Below are positions 48,828 to 55,691 of a stretch of 55,691 nucleotides of DNA, piece after piece. The notes under the pieces are model-generated. The model was not told the DNA's origin. It did no database searches and saw nothing but the letters and a program-made list of their open reading frames with translations. Every line of letters begins with the position of its first letter. Position 1 is the first letter of the stretch. The position numbers and the translations under genes are program-made. The stretch spans positions 1 to 55,691 of the forward strand of contig CAUJIC010000002.1 in assembly GCA_963205305.1 (NCBI GenBank), written 5' to 3'. Origin of the DNA: Pseudomonadota bacterium. Its GTDB lineage: Bacteria; Pseudomonadota; Alphaproteobacteria; Rickettsiales; UBA3002.

Positions 48828-49778
48828 TTAGTGCTCGTAGCCTGCGCGCGCGAGCATGATGGGCTGGCCAGTTTCATCCAACACCTCGACGGCATTTCCG
48901 TTGGTAATCTCACCAATGCGGGTGAGGGGCAGCTTTAAGCGTGTCGCAAGTGTTGCTACCGCTTCGCGTTTGGCAGGCGGTGCCGTGAAGCATAGCTCGT
49001 AATCATCGCCACCACTCAGGGCGAAGGCATATTTTTGCGCAGGTTCGATTGCAGCATTTTTGAGGCAGGTTGATAGCGGTAATGCTTCTTGCTGGATGGT
49101 TGCGCCAACACCGCTTGCGCGTGTAATTTGGCTGATATCTGCTACTAACCCATCCGAAATATCAATCGCGCTGGTTGCGATGGGGTGCAGCATTTCTCCC
49201 AGTTTAAGGCGCGGGATGGGGCAGTGGTAACGGCTAGCGAGCGCCTCATCTATTGGCGTGTTTTGTTGCAGCAAGGTGAGCGCATAGGACGCATCACCCA
49301 TGGTGCCGCTGACATAGATATCATCGCCCACGCGCGCACCTTTGCGTCGCAGTGGGGCATTATTGATCAGCCCAAAACAGGTCATGGTAGTGTGGATGTT
49401 GCCTGTGCCTGTGGTGCTATCACCGCCGATGAGCAGCAGGTTGAAGCGGTGCTGTTCGGCGCCGAGTGTTGCTGCAAATTGCGCGAACCAATCATCAGGT
49501 AGGTTTTTAGGTGTATGCAGGTTGACGCTATAACGCCACGGGGTTGCCCCCATCGCGGCAAGGTCGGAAAGATTACGCCGCATCAGTTTTTGCGCGAATT
49601 GCTGCGCGGTGGCACCCGCTAATACATGGATGGACTCGATCACGCTATCGGTGGTGACGACGAGGGATTGGCCGGCAGGTGGGGTGATGACGGCGGCATC
49701 ATCGGTGAGGGAAAAACTGCCTGCCTCCTCAAGCGCAAGGGGCGCAAAATAACGGGCGATGCGTGTCCGCTCCGCCAT
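48828..49778 (-). CDS. thiL: Thiamine-monophosphate kinase
   Basis: Phosphorylates thiamine monophosphate to thiamine diphosphate, the active cofactor. The 316-aa AIR-synthase-fold protein has the conserved acidic start LTDDAAVI, VVTTDSVIESIHV, KLMRRNLSDLAAMGATP, LLIGGDSTTG and the C-terminal FALSGGDDYELCFTA. In MAIDISDGL-like form it has TSAIDISDGLVADI. It ends the operon, 3 nt after nusB, as in many alphaproteobacteria, and converges with bamE. Confidence 0.95.
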   Translation of the reverse strand: MAERTRIARYFAPLALEEAGSFSLTDDAAVITPPAGQSLVVTTDSVIESIHVLAGATAQQFAQKLMRRNLSDLAAMGATPWRYSVNLHTPKNLPDDWFAQFAATLGAEQHRFNLLLIGGDSTTGTGNIHTTMTCFGLINNAPLRRKGARVGDDIYVSGTMGDASYALTLLQQNTPIDEALASRYHCPIPRLKLGEMLHPIATSAIDISDGLVADISQITRASGVGATIQQEALPLSTCLKNAAIEPAQKYAFALSGGDDYELCFTAPPAKREAVATLATRLKLPLTRIGEITNGNAVEVLDETGQPIMLARAGYEH

Positions 49779-49781
49779 GGT

Positions 49782-50264
49782 TCACGCGGCTTTAGGGCGC
49801 AAAGCATCAAGCAATAAGTTGAATGCCTTATGCGCGTAGCTGATCTCTTCATCCGTCACTAATTGTGCGGCCACTTCGGTATATTCATCGACCAGCGTCG
49901 CGGCGCCACGGGTGGGAAAAGCAATCACTTCTGCTGCAAAAACCTGCAACACTGAAAGCAACGGTAAGCTCATGCGTGCTTTGCTCCAATTGGGCAAAAT
50001 GTTGGCAGCAATCGCGGTTTCAATCGTGACTCGGTTTTCTTGTGCGGCTTCGATCAGTTTATTGAGTAGCGCCGCTTCAGGCTGGCTAGCATGTGGCAAA
50101 TCATCGGTATCGTTCAGGCGGCTATCGGCCCAGCTTTGCAGCATTTGTGCAGCCAGCAATGCAGGTAGTGTACTCTTTTCAATCAGTGATTCAGAATACA
50201 TGGCTTGCACGGCGGCAAGGCGCGAGGCGCGTTTACGCATGAGGGATGGGCGGGGGGTGTTCAT
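49782..50264 (-). CDS. nusB: Transcription antitermination factor NusB
   Basis: NusB, 160 aa, binds boxA RNA with NusE (S10) and prevents termination in rRNA operons. It is all-helical; RKRASRLAAVQAMYSE at the N-terminus is the arginine-rich RNA-binding helix, and FPTRGAATLVDEYTEVAAQL is the conserved second half. It starts 4 nt inside ribH (ATGA overlap), the classical ribH-nusB pairing, and thiL follows 3 nt downstream. Confidence 0.93.
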   Translation of the reverse strand: MNTPRPSLMRKRASRLAAVQAMYSESLIEKSTLPALLAAQMLQSWADSRLNDTDDLPHASQPEAALLNKLIEAAQENRVTIETAIAANILPNWSKARMSLPLLSVLQVFAAEVIAFPTRGAATLVDEYTEVAAQLVTDEEISYAHKAFNLLLDALRPKAA

Positions 50265-50698
50265 GCGTTTTCCAATCCAAAAAGCTGACGAATTTGCAGC
50301 AAACGAAGGGCAGCTTTTGCTGCCTCGCCGCCTTTGTTGCCCTGCGCTACATCAGCACGCATAATCGCTTGCTCCATGGTTTCGCAGGTGAGGATACCGT
50401 TGCCAATCGCCGCGTGGTGATGACCGATGGAGAGTGACATTAGCCCGCGTGCGGATTCGTTGGCGACGGTGTCGTAATGCGATGTCTCGCCGCGAATGAC
50501 GCAGCCAAGTGCCACATAGCCATCGTAGTGGCCACTGCGCGCGGCCATGGCAATGGCCGCAGGAATTTCGAGCGCACCTGGTACCGAGAGCATTTCCGCT
50601 GTGTGGCCCGCGCCATAGATGGCCGCTGTTGCGCCGCTAATCAGCATTTCGCTGATATCGTGATAATAGGGGGCAACGACGAGTAGAATGGGCTTCAT
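50261..50698 (-). CDS. ribH: 6,7-dimethyl-8-ribityllumazine synthase
   Basis: Condenses 3,4-dihydroxybutanone 4-phosphate with the pyrimidine intermediate to form lumazine; it usually assembles as a pentamer or 60-mer. The 145-aa protein shows VVAPYYHDISEMLISGA, VPGALEIPAAIAMAA, YVALGCVIRGETSHYD with the catalytic region, and GNGILTCETMEQA. It overlaps ribBX upstream and nusB downstream by 4 nt each. Confidence 0.95.
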   Translation of the reverse strand: MKPILLVVAPYYHDISEMLISGATAAIYGAGHTAEMLSVPGALEIPAAIAMAARSGHYDGYVALGCVIRGETSHYDTVANESARGLMSLSIGHHHAAIGNGILTCETMEQAIMRADVAQGNKGGEAAKAALRLLQIRQLFGLENA

Positions 50699-51795
50699 AG
50701 GACCTCGATAGGGCGGTGGCCGCAGACTTCTAGACCATAACCCTCTAATCCGACAATGGTTTTTGGTGAATTAGTGAGCAGGGTCATTTGGTGTACGCCC
50801 AAATCGGCCAATATCTGCGCGCCGATACCGTAATCACGCAGGATGGGCGTGCTTGGCTCCTCACCGCGTTTGAGCTTAAGGCCGTCACTTGCGGCCGTGC
50901 GACGCGGCTCGCGCAGCAGCACGACCACACCCGAACCTTGCTCATCAATCGCCTTCATGGCGGCGTGCAAAATGCCTGCTTTGCCGTGTGAACTATCGCC
51001 CAGCACATCGTGCAAGACATCCAGCGCATGCATACGCACGAGCGCTGGGCGCTCAACCCCGATTTTATTTTTGATGAGTGCGAGATGCTCGGCATAGCCA
51101 GGGTTCTGGGCGTAGGCGATGCATTGCCAATCCCCCGAAAAGCTGGTGCTGATGGTGCTTTCGACCATACGCGTGACCAGCTTTTCGCTGCGGCGACGAT
51201 AGGCAATTAAATCCGCAATCGTGCCGATTTTGAGCTTATGTTCAGCGGCGAATTTCAGCAAATCGGGCAGGCGCGCCATGGTGCCGTCATCGTTCATGAT
51301 TTCGCAAATCACGCCCGCAGGGGTGACGCCCGCAAGGCGCGCAATATCCACCGCTGCTTCGGTATGCCCCGCACGCACCAGCACGCCACCCTCGCGCGCC
51401 TCAAGCGGGAAGATGTGGCCAGGGGATGCAATATCATAAGGCTGCGCGAGTGGGTTCATCGCCACGCTGATGGTGTGGGCACGATCCGCGGCTGAAATCC
51501 CCGTCGTCACGCCCTCGCGTGCTTCGATGGAAACGGTGAAGGCGGTGGCGTGGCGGCTGGAATTGTGGCGGGCCATGGGTGGCAGGCCGAGGCGCTCGAC
51601 TTGTGGTTTCTCAAGCGCCAAGCAAATGAGCCCGCGCGCGTGTTTCGCCATGTAATTGACGGCTGCCGCATCGCAAAATTGGGCGGGAATGACAAGGTCG
51701 CCTTCGTTCTCACGGTCTTCGTCATCCACCAGAATGACCATGCGGCCAGCCTTGGCTTCGGCGATGATTTCTTCGATAGGGCTAAGCTTACTCAT
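50695..51795 (-). CDS. ribBX: RibBX-type protein: DHBP synthase with a degenerate GTP cyclohydrolase II-like domain
   Basis: A 366-aa fusion. Residues 1-205 are 3,4-dihydroxy-2-butanone 4-phosphate synthase with the acidic loop DEDRENEGDL (25-34), RHATAFTVSI, SPGHIFPLEAREGG and HTEAAVD; this half should be active. The C-terminal part is homologous to GTP cyclohydrolase II but lacks its zinc ligands: where active enzymes have a Cys and then CDCG, this one reads MHALDVLHD and GDSSHGK (about 255-272), and the RQEGRG loop is REPRRTA. This is the pattern of the described RibBX variant, in which the X domain is not a cyclohydrolase. A true RibA must be elsewhere. Start at 51795 overlaps the ribE stop (ATGA); an ATG at 51861 lies inside ribE. 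Confidence 0.9.
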   Translation of the reverse strand: MSKLSPIEEIIAEAKAGRMVILVDDEDRENEGDLVIPAQFCDAAAVNYMAKHARGLICLALEKPQVERLGLPPMARHNSSRHATAFTVSIEAREGVTTGISAADRAHTISVAMNPLAQPYDIASPGHIFPLEAREGGVLVRAGHTEAAVDIARLAGVTPAGVICEIMNDDGTMARLPDLLKFAAEHKLKIGTIADLIAYRRRSEKLVTRMVESTISTSFSGDWQCIAYAQNPGYAEHLALIKNKIGVERPALVRMHALDVLHDVLGDSSHGKAGILHAAMKAIDEQGSGVVVLLREPRRTAASDGLKLKRGEEPSTPILRDYGIGAQILADLGVHQMTLLTNSPKTIVGLEGYGLEVCGHRPIEVL

Positions 51796-52409
51796 GCCAT
51801 TTTCTTTTCTGTCAGCCGCGCGACATAGCGCGCCAGCATATCCACTTCGAGGTTTACGCAATCACCCGCTTTCAGGCTGCCAAAACTGGTGACCTTCGCC
51901 GTGTGGGGAATGATGTTGACGGTAAACTGCGTGGTGGGCGTGCCCGCAACGCCGCTGCCATCTTTCACATCGTTCACGGTGAGCGATACACCATCGAGCG
52001 TGACGGAGCCTTTGGGTGCAATGAAGCGCGCAAGGTGCGGCGGCACTTCGAATGTCCAGATGGTGGAATCGCCACTTTTTTCAGTCGACACAACACGCGC
52101 CAAACCATCCACATGGCCGCTGACGAAATGGCCGCCCACCGCACCGCCAACGCTGAGCGAAGGTTCGAGGTTGACCATGGTGCCCACTGCCCAATCACGC
52201 GCGGTGGTGCGCGTCATGGTTTCGTTCGAGAGGGAAACTTTGAATTCGTTATCGTTCACCTTCACGGCCGTGAGGCAAATGCCGTTGCAGCAAATGGAAT
52301 CACCCACCTCGACCGCGAAGGGTTCGCGCATCGCAATCGTCACCATACAATCGCCGCGTTGGTCGACGCGGCGGATGGTGCCTTGGGTTTTTACTAATCC
52401 TGTGAACAT
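51792..52409 (-). CDS. ribE: Riboflavin synthase alpha subunit
   Basis: Dismutates two lumazine molecules to riboflavin and the pyrimidine precursor. The 205-aa protein has two lumazine-binding barrels: MFTGLVKTQGTIRRVD at the N-terminus with SICCNGICLTAVKV and the SNETMTRTT loop, then VGGHFVSGHVDGLARV with SVTLDGVSLTVNDV and the terminal NIIPHTAKVTSFGSLKAGD. It lies between ribD (3 nt upstream) and ribBX (4-nt overlap). It is the trimeric alpha type, called ribE or ribC in different species. Confidence 0.95.
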   Translation of the reverse strand: MFTGLVKTQGTIRRVDQRGDCMVTIAMREPFAVEVGDSICCNGICLTAVKVNDNEFKVSLSNETMTRTTARDWAVGTMVNLEPSLSVGGAVGGHFVSGHVDGLARVVSTEKSGDSTIWTFEVPPHLARFIAPKGSVTLDGVSLTVNDVKDGSGVAGTPTTQFTVNIIPHTAKVTSFGSLKAGDCVNLEVDMLARYVARLTEKKMA

Positions 52410-52412
52410 GCG

Positions 52413-53492
52413 TTAGAGCTCGTACCGTTCATATGTGTCATCGCCCAGTGCGCGCGCATCGGTGCGCGTGGCTTTGGCGAGGGTGGTATTTAGTCCATCT
52501 ATCGGTGATTTACCAGCATTTCCGAGTGTGAGGTGCGCGTGGTAATGGTGCAGGGTTTCGACCAGCCCCGAGGCAAGGAACGCGGCCGAAAGTGTAGGGC
52601 CAGACTCGATAAATGCGCGGGTGATGCTCTCGGTGGCCAGTGCGGCAAGGATGGTGTGGGGGGCGAGGGTGCCATCCTCCACCACCAAAAATTTCACCCC
52701 AGCCTCGCGCAATTCGGTGGCGTGGCTGGCATTTAATTCCACCGCTTCGGTACTGGTGATGACCCAGAGGGGGATTTGGTTGGCGGTTTTGACGAGTTTG
52801 CTTTTGAGCGGCAAGCGCAAGTGCCTATCACACACTACGCGCACAAGGTTGGGTTGGGGCGCAATCGGTGCGCGCACGGTGAGGAGTGGATCATCCGCCA
52901 GTACGGTGCCAATGCCGGTGATGATGCAATCGAACTGTGCGCGCAGCAGATGGCCATGCTGGCGCGCAAATTCACCCGTGAGCCATTGGCCACCGCCATC
53001 GCCGCGTGCCATGAAATGGTCGGCGCTGGTGGCGAGTTTCAGGGCGACATAGGGTAAATTTTGTTCGATGCGGCGGAAGAAACCTTTGTTGAGGCGAATT
53101 GCTTCAGGGGTGGGTTTGATGACGACATCGATGCCCGCTGCGCGCAGCATGGCGGCGCCTTTTCCGCTGACGCGTGGGTCGGTGTCTTCACAGCCGATGA
53201 CAACACGAGCGATGCCTGCATCAATGAGCGCTTGGGCGCAGGGTGGTGTTTTGCCGTGGTGGGCGCAGGGCTCGAGCGATACATAGGCCGTTGCGCCGCG
53301 CGCGGCATCGCCCGCTTGTTTCAGCGCTTCGGTTTCTGCATGTGGGCGGCCACCCTCTGCCGTGCGGCCAACACCAATGATGGTGTTGTTTTTGACAAGG
53401 ATGCAGCCGACGCTGGGGTTGGGCCATGTGCGGCCAAGGCCACGCTCGGCAAGGCGCGTGGCGTGGAGGAGGAAGTGGGTATCGCGCAGCAT
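52413..53492 (-). CDS. ribD: Bifunctional riboflavin deaminase/reductase
   Basis: Catalyses deamination and then side-chain reduction of the pyrimidine intermediate after GTP cyclohydrolase II. The 359-aa protein has an N-terminal zinc deaminase (H51-A-E53, then C76 and C85 in SLEPCAHHGKTPPCAQALI) and a C-terminal reductase (about 150-359) with YVALKLATSADHFMA, GIGTVLADDPLLTVR and the IESGPTLSAAFL NADPH-site segment. Its ATG shares a base with the stop of the AT-rich gene upstream, so an inserted gene now sits at its translational start. Confidence 0.95.
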   Translation of the reverse strand: MLRDTHFLLHATRLAERGLGRTWPNPSVGCILVKNNTIIGVGRTAEGGRPHAETEALKQAGDAARGATAYVSLEPCAHHGKTPPCAQALIDAGIARVVIGCEDTDPRVSGKGAAMLRAAGIDVVIKPTPEAIRLNKGFFRRIEQNLPYVALKLATSADHFMARGDGGGQWLTGEFARQHGHLLRAQFDCIITGIGTVLADDPLLTVRAPIAPQPNLVRVVCDRHLRLPLKSKLVKTANQIPLWVITSTEAVELNASHATELREAGVKFLVVEDGTLAPHTILAALATESITRAFIESGPTLSAAFLASGLVETLHHYHAHLTLGNAGKSPIDGLNTTLAKATRTDARALGDDTYERYEL

Positions 53493-54094
53493 TATTTATA
53501 TATCTGAATGAAGGTCAGAATTTTTTTTGTAAATATCAGTTTGATACGATATTTTTCGTATATGACCCTTTTTTGAGTTTTATCTACTATTTCGCTGGAA
53601 GTTGGAGGTCCTAATTTTTTAAAAACAGACTCTTCATTGTCACCAATTTGAACTCCAAAAATGCTATCACAGCCATATTCGTAGCTAGAATAACAACCAA
53701 TTGAATCAACTTTGTCATTATCATCAAAAGTAATACCAATATTACTTTCATTAAACTGACCCTTATTAGTGGTATATATATATACCTCTGGCTGATTATT
53801 TTTTGTTAGCTGTGTATCTGCTATTTGTGGTTCGCCAAATCCGTAGATGATTTCTTCTCTAGTCATGCCAAATGAGGCATTTTCATAAGATGATAAAATT
53901 TTAGGGCGATTTGCAAAATCATGCTTTAAATCGTCGTAAATAATCACACCTGTAATTCCAGCAATTAGTACGATGACAACAATTACAAACCTTTTGACTA
54001 ATTTTTTCCAGTTCCAGCGATTGCATGTTTTTAGATAGAGCGTCAAAAGCGCAATAATTATAACACTTAAAAAAATGCCAGTTCCAAGAGTCAT
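53492..54094 (-). CDS. AT-rich two-helix membrane protein with SmpA-like repeats, inserted in the rib operon
   Basis: A 200-aa protein, not recognised by name. Two membrane helices (about 5-21 and 35-53) lie either side of a basic loop (NRWNWKKLVKR). The soluble part has two related motifs, GMTREEIIYGFGEP (76-89) and GVQIGDNEESVFKKLGPP (147-164). Both recall the helix-turn of SmpA/BamE or BLIP-type domains (compare VGQSSAEDVTALLGSP in this window's BamE). Tyr, Asn and Ile are abundant. G+C is about 25-37% in the lines I counted against about 55% around it, and the third-position bias is clearly different, so recent acquisition is likely. It overlaps ribD by one base and follows nrdR after 9 nt. 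Confidence 0.65.
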   Translation of the reverse strand: MTLGTGIFLSVIIIALLTLYLKTCNRWNWKKLVKRFVIVVIVLIAGITGVIIYDDLKHDFANRPKILSSYENASFGMTREEIIYGFGEPQIADTQLTKNNQPEVYIYTTNKGQFNESNIGITFDDNDKVDSIGCYSSYEYGCDSIFGVQIGDNEESVFKKLGPPTSSEIVDKTQKRVIYEKYRIKLIFTKKILTFIQIYK

Positions 54095-54103
54095 AGCTTT
54101 AAC

Positions 54104-54547
54104 CTAAAGTTTATCGACAAACTTCTCGAAATCCTTCGCCTCGCCGAAATCGCGGTAGACGCTGGCGTAGCGGATATAGGCAACGGCATCGAGTTTTTTC
54201 AGTTCATCCATGACGAGCGCGCCGATGCGGCGGGTGGGGATGTCGGACTCGCCTTCGGATTCGAGTTTTTGCACAATGCGGTTGATGGCCATTTCCACCG
54301 AATCCGCATCCACAGGGCGTTTACGCAGGGCAATGGCCATGGAGCGGGCGATTTTATCGCGGTCGAAAAGCCTGCGCTCGTTGTTACTTTTCACCACCGT
54401 CAGCTCGCGCAGTTGCACGCGCTCGAACGTGGTGAAGCGCGAGTTACATGCAGGGCAAAACCGGCGGCGGCGGATGGAGGAGCCGTCCTCGCTGGGGCGA
54501 GAATCTTTTACCTGAGTATCCTCATGGTTGCAGAAAGGACAGCGCAC
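54104..54547 (-). CDS. nrdR: Transcriptional repressor NrdR
   Basis: A 147-aa zinc-finger and ATP-cone protein that represses ribonucleotide reductase genes according to ATP/dATP level. The zinc ribbon uses CPFC (3-6) and CPAC (31-34). The ATP-cone follows with [21 protein letters not shown] (in two parts about 49-69), [15 protein letters not shown] and the terminal [17 protein letters not shown]. It follows glyA by 8 nt, the usual glyA-nrdR-rib order in alphaproteobacteria. Confidence 0.96.
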   Translation of the reverse strand: MRCPFCNHEDTQVKDSRPSEDGSSIRRRRFCPACNSRFTTFERVQLRELTVVKSNNERRLFDRDKIARSMAIALRKRPVDADSVEMAINRIVQKLESEGESDIPTRRIGALVMDELKKLDAVAYIRYASVYRDFGEAKDFEKFVDKL

Positions 54548-54555
54548 AACTTCTC

Positions 54556-55691
54556 CTAGCTATAGATGGGGAATCTATCCGTCAGCGCGCGGACTTTGGC
54601 TTTGGTGGCAGCTTCCACCGCCGCGTTTGCTTCGGGGCTTTCCGGGTTTTTGCTCAGGCCATCGAGTACATCGCCAATCAAATTGCCGATTTCCTCGAAC
54701 TCTTTGATGCCGAATCCACGCGTGGTGCCCGCAGGGGTGCCGAGGCGCACGCCGCTGGTGACGAAGGGCGATGCGGGGTCGAACGGAATGGCGTTTTTGT
54801 TGCAGGTGAGGCCAGCGCGCTCGAGCGCAGCCTCGGCCACTTTACCCGTCACGTTTTTGGGGCGCAAATCGACCAGCACGAGGTGGTTATCCGTGCCGCC
54901 TGAAACAATATTCAGGCCACGTTTGACGAGCACTGCTGCGAGTGCGCGGGCGTTATCGACAATCGCTTGGGCATATTGCTTGAAGGCTGGTTGCAGCGCT
55001 TCACCATAGGCCACGGCTTTACCCGCCATGACATGCACCAGCGGCCCGCCTTGGATGCCAGGGAAGATGCTGCTGTTGATGGCCATCTCGAGGGTTTGGT
55101 CTTTGCCCATTGGGGTTTTGCCAACGACGAGTTCGGGCACGTTGGAGAGAATCATGCCGCCGCGAGGCCCGCGCAAAGTTTTGTGGGTGGTGGTGGTGAC
55201 GATGTGCGCGTGTGGCAGCGGCGAGGGATACGAACCGCCCGCAACGAGGCCTGCGATATGTGCCATATCGACCATGAAATACGCGCCGACTTTATCGGCA
55301 ATTTGGCGGAAGCGCGCCCAATCCACCACGCGTGGGTAAGCCGAGAAACCCGCGATGATGAGTTTGGGTTTGTGCTCGATGGCGAGTTTTTCAATCGCAT
55401 CGTAATCGAGCAAGTGGGTGTCTTCGCGCACGCCGTAGGTGATGGCGTTGAACCATTTGCCCGACTGGTTGACGGGTGCGCCGTGGGTGAGGTGGCCGCC
55501 CGCCGCGAGCGATTGACCCATGATGGTATCACCCGGTTTGAGCAGCGCGTTGAACACACCTTGGTTGGCTTGGCTGCCGCTGTTTGGCTGCACGTTGGCG
55601 TAGTTGGTGTTGAACAGTTTTTTCGCGCGGTCGATGGCGAGTTGCTCCACCACATCCGCAAATTCGCAGCCGCCATAGTAGCGCTTGCCTG
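54556..55691 (-). CDS. glyA: Serine hydroxymethyltransferase, 5' end outside the window
   Basis: PLP enzyme that converts serine and tetrahydrofolate to glycine and methylene-tetrahydrofolate. The frame is open to the window edge ([19 protein letters not shown] is readable), so about the first 45-50 residues are missing and the GTG at 55653 is internal. Hallmarks are [31 protein letters not shown] and the PLP-lysine segment [35 protein letters not shown] and the terminal RFPIYS also match. It leads the nrdR-rib-nusB-thiL run. Confidence 0.96.
   Translation of the reverse strand, partial: GKRYYGGCEFADVVEQLAIDRAKKLFNTNYANVQPNSGSQANQGVFNALLKPGDTIMGQSLAAGGHLTHGAPVNQSGKWFNAITYGVREDTHLLDYDAIEKLAIEHKPKLIIAGFSAYPRVVDWARFRQIADKVGAYFMVDMAHIAGLVAGGSYPSPLPHAHIVTTTTHKTLRGPRGGMILSNVPELVVGKTPMGKDQTLEMAINSSIFPGIQGGPLVHVMAGKAVAYGEALQPAFKQYAQAIVDNARALAAVLVKRGLNIVSGGTDNHLVLVDLRPKNVTGKVAEAALERAGLTCNKNAIPFDPASPFVTSGVRLGTPAGTTRGFGIKEFEEIGNLIGDVLDGLSKNPESPEANAAVEAATKAKVRALTDRFPIYS

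Overview
The window is a compact, gene-dense stretch (no gap above about 240 bases) from an alphaproteobacterium with a Gram-negative, lipid-A-bearing envelope. This is inferred from gene content: a MipZ-type ParA ATPase, the block glyA-nrdR-ribD-ribE-ribBX-ribH-nusB-thiL, a CBP3-type cytochrome bc1 chaperone, Sco1 and PCu(A)C copper chaperones, and clustered lpxK-waaA-msbA. The species cannot be named; the many unrecognised proteins suggest a poorly sampled order.

Layout. 1-2307: the 3' part of glnD, then cca. 2330-5509: phoB (minus), yciB (plus), a small AT-rich GIY-YIG protein and purD (minus). 5558-6907: xseA. 6911-14488: a minus-strand envelope run read as CDF metal transporter, rlmB, pmbA, msbA, waaA, lpxK and a small membrane protein. 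14617-15885: a chemoreceptor. 15920-18345: the agmatine-to-putrescine pair aguB/aguA with an unknown gene between them. 18361-20109: a large anchored protein of unknown role. 20204-20280: tRNA-Arg(UCU).

20307-29644 is the accessory part: a 431-aa protein with a QELGH motif, a 669-aa membrane-anchored helical protein, a GT60-type polypeptide GlcNAc-transferase, a 1386-aa protein with mucin-like Pro/Thr repeats and a charged 5-residue repeat, and a single-EF-hand protein. The GT60 enzyme and the Thr/Pro-repeat protein converge on a shared terminator and are the best candidate for an undescribed system: an O-glycosylated, mucin-like bacterial protein with its dedicated transferase.

29761-36105: phosphomannomutase, mipZ, a lone prepilin peptidase, a YihY-family membrane protein, and malate synthase coupled to an O-methyltransferase. 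36092-38064: holC and pepA. 38153-44674: lptF-lptG-lptD-surA-rsmA, the LPS transport and outer-membrane assembly operon, without the pdxA often found there. 44671-48824: gmk with a small membrane protein, PCu(A)C and Sco1, an Ala/Thr-rich unknown, CBP3 and bamE. 48828-55691: the riboflavin/NusB/ThiL operon led by glyA (cut by the window edge) and nrdR, with an AT-rich membrane gene inserted between nrdR and ribD.

Most of the window serves the envelope (lipid A, Kdo, LPS export, BamE/SurA, sugar phosphates). Four small genes (GIY-YIG at 3908, 16991, 44671, 53492) are visibly more AT-rich than their neighbours and sit co-directionally in or beside housekeeping operons, which suggests later insertions.
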